Made by a program: the position numbers and the translations under genes. Source: Thermodesulfobacteriota bacterium (lineage in GTDB: Bacteria; Desulfobacterota_D; UBA1144; Nemesobacterales; UBA2774). From it: 5,365 nucleotides of DNA. Location of the stretch: the NCBI GenBank assembly GCA_039028315.1, contig JBCCIH010000168.1:1-5365 (forward strand), written 5' to 3'. Of this stretch, positions 1-5,365 are shown one piece after another. Each line of letters begins with the position of its first letter. The stretch's first letter is position 1. The notes beneath the pieces were generated by a model. It was not told where the DNA came from, made no database searches, and saw only the letters and a list, made by a program, of their open reading frames with translations.

Positions 1-99
1 ACGAACAACATTCGTGAACTCGAAGGCGCACTCATCCGGGCAACCGCATACGCCCAACTCACCAACGAGCCACTGACCCTCGACGTCGCCAAGAAGGTG
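1..99 (+). CDS. dnaA: DnaA fragment (sensor II / start of domain IV), truncated at both ends
   Basis: Frame 1 reads 33 residues beginning TNNIRELEGALIRATAYAQL and ending LDVAKKV. The NIRELEGAL block is the sensor II signature at the end of the AAA+ domain of the chromosomal replication initiator DnaA; its arginine contacts the bound ATP. The following A-x-L-T-N-x-P-L-T-L-x-x-A stretch matches the linker into the DNA-binding domain IV. The left part of the gene lies outside the window. The right part, with the helix-turn-helix that reads DnaA boxes, is missing because the frame switches to AceE after the AKKV codons. Composition differs from everything downstream: 56 of the first 96 bases are G or C, and 23 of 32 third positions are G or C. 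The arginine codons are CGT and CGG rather than AGA. The segment is too short to function and is probably a foreign or chimeric end. Recognition as DnaA is fairly secure; the source taxon is a guess (higher-GC bacterium, perhaps actinobacterial). Confidence 0.85.
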
Positions 100-103
100 C
101 CTG
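97..103. other. Chimeric junction between dnaA and aceE
   Basis: Protein similarity to DnaA stops at the valine codon GTG (97-99). Similarity to AceE begins with the codons for P-E-I-E-W-R-I-R. The breakpoint must lie within a few bases of 97-103 and leaves the frame open, so the translated product would be a DnaA-AceE hybrid. No inverted repeat, target-site duplication or integrase-type site is visible on either side, so no mobile-element mechanism is indicated. GC content falls from 58% before the join to about 45% after it. An assembly or library chimera fits best. Confidence 0.75.
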
Positions 104-2547
104 AAATCGAATGGAGAATAAGAAGCCTTATACGCTGGAACGCAATGGCAATGGTTGTAAGAGCCAATAGGCTAGAAGAAGGTATTGGAGGCCATATTTC
201 CACATTTGCCTCTGCAGCGGCCCTATATGAAGTAGCATTTAATCATTTCTTAAGAGGCAGAAACGAGAACCACGAGGGCGATATAGTCTATTTTCAGGGA
301 CACGCGGCCCCAGGGATTTATGCAAGAGCATTTCTGGAAGGAAGACTCAGCATTGAAGACCTGCAAAATTTCAGACGGGACCTAGTTCCCCAAGGCGGTC
401 TAAGCTCGTATCCGCACCCATGGCTTATGCCCGAGTTCTGGCAGTTCCCCACTGTCTCAATGGGACTTAGCCCGATTATGGCAATCTATCAGGCAAGGTT
501 TAACCGCTACCTTGAAGACCGTGGACTTAAAAAATACTCCGATGCCAGAGTGTGGGCGTTTTTAGGAGACGGTGAGACAGATGAGCCAGAGACACTAGGA
601 GCTATCACTTTGGCTTCTAGAGAGCATCTGGACAATTTAATTTTTGTAGTTAACTGTAATCTTCAGAGATTAGATGGGCCGGTTAGGGGTAATGGTAAAA
701 TTATCCAAGAACTAGAGGCAATTTTCAGGGGCGCAGGGTGGAATGTTATAAAAGTACTTTGGGGAAGCAATTGGGACCCTCTAATTGAAAAAGATGAAGA
801 TGGCCTGTTAGTAAAGCGGATGACAGAAGCTTTAGACGGCGATTATCAAAAATACTCCGTGGCATCAGGGGAATATATCAGAGACCACTTTTTTGGCACT
901 GACCCAAAAATAAAAGAAATGGTTAAGGACATGTCCGACAGTGAGCTTCAAAAGCTTAGAAGAGGGGGGCATGACCCAGAGAAAATCTACCCTGCATTTA
1001 AAGCCGCAATTGAAAATACAGGCTCACCAACTGTGATTTTAGCTAAGACAATTAAAGGCTATGGGCTTGGTGAGGCTGGGGAAGGTAGAAATATCACCCA
1101 TCAGCAAAAAAAATTAAATGAAGACGAGCTTAAGCTATTTAAAAAACGCTTTGAGATACCGATATCAAATGAAGATGTTTCAAGGGCGCCGTTTTACAAA
1201 CCGGCGGAGGACAGCCCTGAGATAAAATATATTAAAGAACGAAGAGAAGAGCTCGGCGGATACCTACCAAAGCGTGAGGTAATATGCGATCCGCTTAAAC
1301 CACCACCTGAAAAATTATTTGAGGAATTCTATAAAGGCTCAGGCGATAGAGAAGTGGCTACAACTATGGCATTTGTAAGAATGCTTGCCAAAATGCTCAA
1401 GGATAAAAGTATCGGCAAACTTATAGTTCCCATTGTACCCGATGAAGCCCGCACGTTTGGAATGGAAGCTCTATTTAGACAAGTGGGCATTTACTCTCAT
1501 GTAGGACAGCTCTACGACCCAGTAGATGCAGAGACGCTTTTATATTACAAAGAGGCGGTAGACGGTCAAATATTAGAGGAAGGTATCACTGAGGCAGGAT
1601 CTATGTCTTCATTCATAGCTGCCGGAACCGCTTATGCAACCCATGGAATAAACACAATACCATTTTTCATTTACTACTCGATGTTCGGATTTCAGAGAAT
1701 AGGCGATCTGGTTTGGGCCGCAGGGGATATGAAATGCAAAGGCTTTATGATAGGCGGCACAGCCGGAAGAACTACACTTGCGGGAGAAGGGCTTCAGCAT
1801 CAAGATGGTCACAGCCATTTACTCGCATACCCGGTGCCGAATCTTAAAGCATATGACCCGGCTTTTGCTTATGAGATCGCTGTCATAATTCAAGACGGCA
1901 TAAAGCGCATGTATCACGACAGAGAGGACCTTTTCTACTACATAACTGTCATGAACGAAACTTACATTCAACCCAAGATGCCTGAGGGGGCAAAGGAAGG
2001 AATCCTAAAAGGCATGTACAAATTTAAAAGCTCAGAGAAAAAAGACGCTCAGCTTCACGCTCAGCTTTTAGGAAGCGGAACTATTCTTAATGAAGTACTA
2101 AAGGCTCAGGAAGTTCTAGAAGAGAAATACGGCGTTGCCGCAGATGTTTGGAGCGTTACCAGCTACAAAGAACTATATAGGGACGGCCTAGATAAAGAAC
2201 GTTGGAATATGCTGCACCCTTCAGAAATAAAAAGAGTGCCCTATATATCCCAGTGCTTAAACGATGCACCAGGAGTATTTGTAGCTGCATCGGATTATGT
2301 TATGGCTCTGCCTGACTCTATTTCTCAGTGGCTCCCTAGACCTCTTGTTTCACTCGGGACAGACGGATTTGGTAGAAGCGCAGGCAGAAAAGCTCTAAGG
2401 GACTTTTTTGAAGTGGACTGGAGATATATAACACTAGCAGTTCTTGCAGCACTCACGTGGGAGAAAAAGATTGATCCCAGCATTGTGGAGAAAGCAATAC
2501 AGGATCTGGGAATAAATCCTAGCAAAGCAAATCCTATTCTTTCGTAA
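97..2547 (+). CDS. aceE: Pyruvate dehydrogenase E1 component, homodimeric AceE type, 5'-truncated
   Basis: E1p decarboxylates pyruvate with ThDP and Mg2+ and reductively acetylates the lipoyl group of E2 in the cytoplasmic PDH complex. The 816 residues align with E. coli AceE from about its residue 75 to the C-terminus. Family length is near 890, so about 74 N-terminal residues are missing. Visible landmarks, numbered from the codon at 97: H33 (GGH) and H69 (QGH), equivalent to E. coli H106 and H142; the ThDP/Mg motif from GDGE (157-160) to NCN (186-188); the mobile-loop histidine H335 (RNITHQ, E. coli H407); the cofactor-activating glutamate E495 (EEGITE, E. coli E571); and conserved FGFQRIGD and LQHQDGHSH blocks. 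The end, GINPSKANPILS, is a normal AceE C-terminus. The body has no frameshift or missing catalytic residue. GTG 97 should not be taken as the real start: it is the last DnaA-like codon, the frame is open back to base 1, and the AAGAAG before it directly abuts the codon. AGA and ATA codons are frequent. First gene of an aceE-aceF-lpdA operon. The family assignment is very secure; the 5' end is not. Confidence 0.97.
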   Translation: MPEIEWRIRSLIRWNAMAMVVRANRLEEGIGGHISTFASAAALYEVAFNHFLRGRNENHEGDIVYFQGHAAPGIYARAFLEGRLSIEDLQNFRRDLVPQGGLSSYPHPWLMPEFWQFPTVSMGLSPIMAIYQARFNRYLEDRGLKKYSDARVWAFLGDGETDEPETLGAITLASREHLDNLIFVVNCNLQRLDGPVRGNGKIIQELEAIFRGAGWNVIKVLWGSNWDPLIEKDEDGLLVKRMTEALDGDYQKYSVASGEYIRDHFFGTDPKIKEMVKDMSDSELQKLRRGGHDPEKIYPAFKAAIENTGSPTVILAKTIKGYGLGEAGEGRNITHQQKKLNEDELKLFKKRFEIPISNEDVSRAPFYKPAEDSPEIKYIKERREELGGYLPKREVICDPLKPPPEKLFEEFYKGSGDREVATTMAFVRMLAKMLKDKSIGKLIVPIVPDEARTFGMEALFRQVGIYSHVGQLYDPVDAETLLYYKEAVDGQILEEGITEAGSMSSFIAAGTAYATHGINTIPFFIYYSMFGFQRIGDLVWAAGDMKCKGFMIGGTAGRTTLAGEGLQHQDGHSHLLAYPVPNLKAYDPAFAYEIAVIIQDGIKRMYHDREDLFYYITVMNETYIQPKMPEGAKEGILKGMYKFKSSEKKDAQLHAQLLGSGTILNEVLKAQEVLEEKYGVAADVWSVTSYKELYRDGLDKERWNMLHPSEIKRVPYISQCLNDAPGVFVAASDYVMALPDSISQWLPRPLVSLGTDGFGRSAGRKALRDFFEVDWRYITLAVLAALTWEKKIDPSIVEKAIQDLGINPSKANPILS

Positions 2548-2550
2548 ATA

Positions 2551-2578
2551 TTAAGTAGCACAAAATATTTGATATAAT
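2551..2578 (+). promoter_or_regulatory. Candidate internal promoter (extended -10) ahead of aceF
   Basis: The aceE-aceF gap contains TGATATAAT at 2570-2578, a perfect sigma70-type extended -10 (TGnTATAAT). The best -35 candidate, TTAAGT at 2551-2556 with a 16-nt spacer, is weak, but extended -10 promoters often do without a good -35. Transcription would start near 2584-2586, leaving a leader of about 26 nt that carries the aceF ribosome binding site. This would let aceF and lpdA be expressed apart from aceE. The gap is very AT-rich, so a chance match is possible. Confidence 0.45.
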
Positions 2579-2597
2579 TAAAGATAGATAAAATTTT

Positions 2598-2602
2598 AGA
2601 GG
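2598..2602 (+). promoter_or_regulatory. Shine-Dalgarno site of aceF
   Basis: AGAGG stands 9 nt before the ATG at 2612, inside an otherwise AT-rich leader. It supports that ATG as the start of aceF, in agreement with the lipoyl domain beginning a few residues later. Confidence 0.7.
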
Positions 2603-2611
2603 TATAAAGTT

Positions 2612-3988
2612 ATGACTATTGAATACAAGCTGCCTGATCTTGGTGAGGATATCGAAACCGGCGATGTAATTGGGGTATTTGTTTCGGCCGGTGATAAAGT
2701 CTCTGAAGAGCAAGCTCTACTGGAAGTGGAGACAGACAAAGCTGCAATTGAAATTCCGGCTCCTTCCGGAGGAGTAATCAAAGAAGTGCACGTAAATGAA
2801 GGTGACACAATTAAAGTCGGTCAATTACTTGTGACTATAGATGACGGCAAGACAAATGGAAAAGATGAGCCTATAAAAGAAGATGCAAAAATTAAAACAC
2901 AAGATGAGGCAATTGAAGAAATTGCGGAGAGGGAAGTTGAAGAAGAGATAAACGCTGATCCCGAGCCAGAGCCGGAGATAGAAATTGAAGCTGCCCCTGA
3001 AGATACAGAGGATGAAATACAAGAGGTGAAAATCAATGAGCCGGATGATGAAAGAAAGACAGAGCACACATCAAGCCCGGCTTCACCCTCGACCAGAAGA
3101 CTCGCAAGGGAGCTGGGTGTAGACATAAGCCTTATAAATGGATCAGGGCCGGGAGGCCGCATCCTTGAAGAAGATGTTAGAAACTTTACCCCTGAGGCCA
3201 AGGCCAAACCAAAAGAAAAGCAAAAAGAAATTAAAGTTGAAAAACCAAAACCTCAGAAAAAATCTTCTGAGCTTAAAGCAGATAAATGGGGAGATGTAGA
3301 ACGCACCCCAATGAGCAAAGTTAGAAAGCTTACAGCTGAGCGGCTCACCCAAGCTTGGGATGCGCCTCACGTCACTCAGTTTGATAAGGCAGACATTACC
3401 GATCTTGAGAAACTTAGAAAAGAGTTTGGCCAAAGCGTAGCAAAATCTGGTGGGAAACTAACTACAACTTCAATTCTGGTAAAAATAATAGCTTCGGCCC
3501 TAAAAACATTTCCTCAGTTCAACGCTAGCGTCGACATGGAAAATGGAGAAATAATCTATAAGCATTATTACAACATTGGTATCGCGGTCGATACAGACAG
3601 AGGGCTTTTGGTTCCTGTAATCAAGAACGCTGATGAAAAAAATATAACCCAGCTATCCGTAGAGCTTAGCGAGCTTTCAGAAAAAGCCAGAACAAAAAAG
3701 ATATCAGTAGATGAGCTTCAAGGAGGAACGTTTACTATTTCAAACCTAGGCGGTTTAGGCGGAACATATTTCACGCCAGTAGTAAACGCGCCAGAGGTTG
3801 CTATATTGGGAATCTCAAGATCCAGAGTAGAGCCTGTGTATAGAGACGGCGGTTTTCTTCCAAGACTTATGCTTCCTCTATCATTATCATATGACCATAG
3901 ACTAGTTGACGGGGCAGATGCTGTGAGGTTTTTACGCTGGATTGTAGAAGCGCTTGAAGAGCCGTTTAAACTTCCTCTAGAAGGCTAA
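2612..3988 (+). CDS. aceF: Dihydrolipoamide acetyltransferase, E2 of pyruvate dehydrogenase
   Basis: E2p forms the core of the PDH complex. Its swinging lipoyl arm takes the acetyl group from E1 and its C-terminal domain transfers it to CoA. The 458 residues give a full domain series: one lipoyl domain (about 1-77) with the lipoylation site K43 in VETDKAAIEIP (codon 2738-2740); a long acidic linker (81-158); a peripheral subunit-binding domain (about 159-193, from STRRLARELGV to GGRILEEDVRNF) that docks E1 and/or E3; a lysine-rich linker (194-225); and the catalytic domain (about 229-458). Catalytic residues are H429 and D433 in DHRLVDG, plus S377 in TISNLGGLGG. E. coli AceF has three lipoyl domains; one is common elsewhere. 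The linkers are charged rather than Ala/Pro-rich. The start is fixed by the Shine-Dalgarno at 2598 and by the domain beginning at residue 3. Placement between aceE and lpdA and the AceE-type E1 favour pyruvate over 2-oxoglutarate or branched-chain substrates. The gene is complete. Confidence 0.96.
   Translation: MTIEYKLPDLGEDIETGDVIGVFVSAGDKVSEEQALLEVETDKAAIEIPAPSGGVIKEVHVNEGDTIKVGQLLVTIDDGKTNGKDEPIKEDAKIKTQDEAIEEIAEREVEEEINADPEPEPEIEIEAAPEDTEDEIQEVKINEPDDERKTEHTSSPASPSTRRLARELGVDISLINGSGPGGRILEEDVRNFTPEAKAKPKEKQKEIKVEKPKPQKKSSELKADKWGDVERTPMSKVRKLTAERLTQAWDAPHVTQFDKADITDLEKLRKEFGQSVAKSGGKLTTTSILVKIIASALKTFPQFNASVDMENGEIIYKHYYNIGIAVDTDRGLLVPVIKNADEKNITQLSVELSELSEKARTKKISVDELQGGTFTISNLGGLGGTYFTPVVNAPEVAILGISRSRVEPVYRDGGFLPRLMLPLSLSYDHRLVDGADAVRFLRWIVEALEEPFKLPLEG
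3979..3984 (+). promoter_or_regulatory. Possible Shine-Dalgarno site of lpdA, within the end of aceF
   Basis: AGAAGG overlaps the last codons of aceF and lies 14 nt before the ATG at 3999, longer than the usual 5-10 nt. Nothing better occurs in the 10-nt gap. Translation of lpdA may therefore depend on ribosomes finishing aceF (translational coupling). Confidence 0.4.
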
Positions 3989-3998
3989 CTTTAAAATT

Positions 3999-5365
3999 AT
4001 GAGCGAAGCTGAAAAAACACAAATAGCAATAATCGGCGCAGGACCGGGCGGGTATCCTGCTGCGTTTTTAGCCTCAGATTTAGGTCTTGAAGTTACTCTC
4101 ATAGACCCTGAGGACAACCCCGGCGGGGTTTGCCTATACAGAGGTTGCATACCATCTAAAGCACTTTTGCACAGTGCAAAAGTCATTTCAGAAGCTGATC
4201 ATCTTAAAAACCTCGGAATTAAATTTAATAAGCCCAAAATAGACTTGGACAAACTGCGCGATTGGAAAAACGAGGTTGTACAAAAATTAGTTGGAGGTCT
4301 GGGAATACTCTCCAGGCAAAGAAAAATTAACTACATTCAAGGTAGGGCATCGTTTATAGACTCCAACGATCTTATTATTGAGAAGGTAGATGGAACTAGT
4401 GAAGAACTAACCTTTGATTATGCAGTAGTTGCAACAGGCTCACGGCCCGCGCAAGTTCCTAGCTTTCCAAATGATTCGGAGAATTTACTGGATTCAACCA
4501 GCGGACTTGATTTGCCTGATATCCCCAAGACAATGCTTGTTGTGGGAGGAGGATATATAGGGCTTGAGCTGGGCACGGTTTATGCCGCGCTCGGAACAAA
4601 AGTATCAGTTGTAGAAATGACTTCAGGACTTATGCAGGGAGCGGATAGAGACCTTGTAAGAGTTCTTCAGAAAAGTTCTGAGAAGATTTTTGAGACTATA
4701 ATGATGAGCACTAAAGTTACTGAAATGAAAGAAACTAATGACGGCATTTCAGTAAGTTTTGAAGGCGACGATATTGAGAAAGATGAGATAGTCTACGATA
4801 AAGTTCTTGTATCTGTCGGAAGAAAACCTAACATTGAGAACCTTGGATTAGAAAACACAAATGTGGATATAGATGAAAAAGGTTTTATAAAGATTGACGA
4901 GCAAAGAAGAACATCTGAGAACCACATATTTGCGATTGGAGACGTCGCAGGGGAGCCGATGCTGGCACATAAGGCAACACATGAAGGTAGGGTCGTAGCT
5001 GAGGTGCTGGCAGGCAAGAATGCAACCTTTGACCCTGCTGCTATACCTGCAGTTGTTTTTACTGATCCAGAGATCGCTTGGTGTGGGCTAACAGAAACCC
5101 AGGCCAAAGAAAATAAAATGAATGTTAAAGTTGCCCGCTTCCCATGGGGAGCATCAGGAAGGGCTACAACCCTTGATCGAAATGATGGCGTTACAAAACT
5201 CATCATTGATCCTGACACGGACAGAGTATTAGGCATGGGTATTGTTGGCCCAGGAGCCGGAGAGCTTATAGCAGAAGGAGTCTTAGCAATTGAGATGGGA
5301 GCCCTAGCATCAGATTTAGAGCTCACAATTCATGCCCATCCAACTCTCTCAGAGACTGTTATGGA
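3999..5365 (+). CDS. lpdA: Dihydrolipoyl dehydrogenase, E3 of pyruvate dehydrogenase, 3'-truncated
   Basis: E3 reoxidises the dihydrolipoyl arm of E2 through a redox disulfide and FAD and reduces NAD+. The frame starts at ATG 3999, 10 nt after the aceF stop; an in-frame TAG at 3978-3980 rules out a much earlier start. It stays open to the window end, giving 455 codons plus two bases. E. coli Lpd has 474 residues, so about 20-25 are missing. Landmarks: FAD-binding GAGPGG (13-18); redox disulfide C45 and C50 in GGVCLYRGCIPSK (C45 codon 4131-4133); ATGSRP (145-150); NAD-binding GGGYIG (183-188) with E206 ending the second strand, as expected for NAD+ rather than NADP+; second FAD motif AIGDV (312-316); and the catalytic H447-E452 pair in HAHPTLSE. 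Similarity to E. coli Lpd is visible along the whole length. The tyrosine in CLYRGC replaces the asparagine usual in CLNVGC; I regard it as a lineage variant. Lpd may also serve 2-oxoglutarate dehydrogenase or glycine cleavage, but its position ties it to PDH. Confidence 0.96.
   Translation, partial: MSEAEKTQIAIIGAGPGGYPAAFLASDLGLEVTLIDPEDNPGGVCLYRGCIPSKALLHSAKVISEADHLKNLGIKFNKPKIDLDKLRDWKNEVVQKLVGGLGILSRQRKINYIQGRASFIDSNDLIIEKVDGTSEELTFDYAVVATGSRPAQVPSFPNDSENLLDSTSGLDLPDIPKTMLVVGGGYIGLELGTVYAALGTKVSVVEMTSGLMQGADRDLVRVLQKSSEKIFETIMMSTKVTEMKETNDGISVSFEGDDIEKDEIVYDKVLVSVGRKPNIENLGLENTNVDIDEKGFIKIDEQRRTSENHIFAIGDVAGEPMLAHKATHEGRVVAEVLAGKNATFDPAAIPAVVFTDPEIAWCGLTETQAKENKMNVKVARFPWGASGRATTLDRNDGVTKLIIDPDTDRVLGMGIVGPGAGELIAEGVLAIEMGALASDLELTIHAHPTLSETVM

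Noticed and set aside
97..99. GTG as the start codon of a naturally short AceE
   Set aside because: It is the valine codon of the DnaA-like AKKV, the frame is open upstream to base 1, the AAGAAG before it leaves no spacer for a ribosome site, and the AceE family needs about 74 more residues.
2546..2570. Inverted repeat AAATATT / AATATTT after the aceE stop as a terminator
   Set aside because: The 7-bp stem is entirely A-T with an 11-nt loop and no following U-tract; it would be too weak to end transcription and is expected by chance in such AT-rich DNA.
2930..3010. Short tandem repeat in the Glu-rich linker codons
   Set aside because: The PE and IE dipeptides repeat only in the protein; the codons vary and no exact DNA repeat unit extends beyond a few bases.
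2821..3207. Minus-strand open frames opposite the aceF linker
   Set aside because: The Ser/Ile-rich and Phe-rich translations follow from the complement of GAA/GAT/AAA-rich linker codons; the forward frame has the lipoyl and subunit-binding domains on both sides.
4793..5326. 177-codon open frame on the minus strand
   Set aside because: It lies wholly inside lpdA, antisense to conserved FAD-binding and dimerisation-domain codons; its Ser/Pro-rich translation shows no recognisable motif and no Shine-Dalgarno was evident.
1..5365. Circular element or closed operon joining the right end back to the left end
   Set aside because: The right end stops inside lpdA and the left end starts inside dnaA; there is no terminal overlap and the frames do not form one gene.

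Overview
The window carries a pyruvate dehydrogenase complex operon on the + strand, in the order aceE (E1p) - aceF (E2p) - lpdA (E3). Both ends are incomplete. aceE lacks its true 5' end, aceF is intact, and lpdA runs off the right edge about 20-25 codons before its expected stop. The encoded proteins would convert pyruvate to acetyl-CoA. AceE decarboxylates pyruvate on ThDP and reductively acetylates the lipoyl-lysine of AceF. AceF transfers the acetyl group to CoA. Lpd reoxidises the dihydrolipoyl arm and passes the electrons through FAD to NAD+.

Layout: bases 1 to about 99 encode a piece of the replication initiator DnaA (sensor II region and start of domain IV) with high-GC codons. At about 97-103 the reading frame passes without a stop into AceE, at the position equivalent to residue 75 of E. 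coli AceE. From there aceE runs to 2547. A 64-nt AT-rich gap holds a candidate extended -10 promoter and a Shine-Dalgarno site. aceF occupies 2612-3988. After 10 nt, lpdA runs from 3999 to the end. No gene-free stretch exceeds 64 nt, and I see no RNA gene, mobile element, CRISPR or long repeat.

Organism: the PDH part is bacterial, roughly 42-45% GC in the stretches I counted, and rich in AGA and ATA codons. It has the homodimeric (AceE-type) E1, a one-lipoyl-domain E2 and an E3 of the E. coli Lpd type. This suits a mid-GC proteobacterial or deltaproteobacterial-like environmental lineage, but I cannot place it further. The first ~96 bases (58% GC, 72% GC at third positions, CGN arginine codons) look as if they come from a different, higher-GC genome, possibly actinobacterial.

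The most notable feature is the dnaA/aceE join. It lies one short-read length from the sequence edge, changes composition abruptly and removes the E1p N-terminus. An assembly or library chimera is therefore the likeliest explanation, ahead of a real gene fusion. I see no convincing undescribed biological system; the rest is a conventional PDH operon with a few lineage-specific details.
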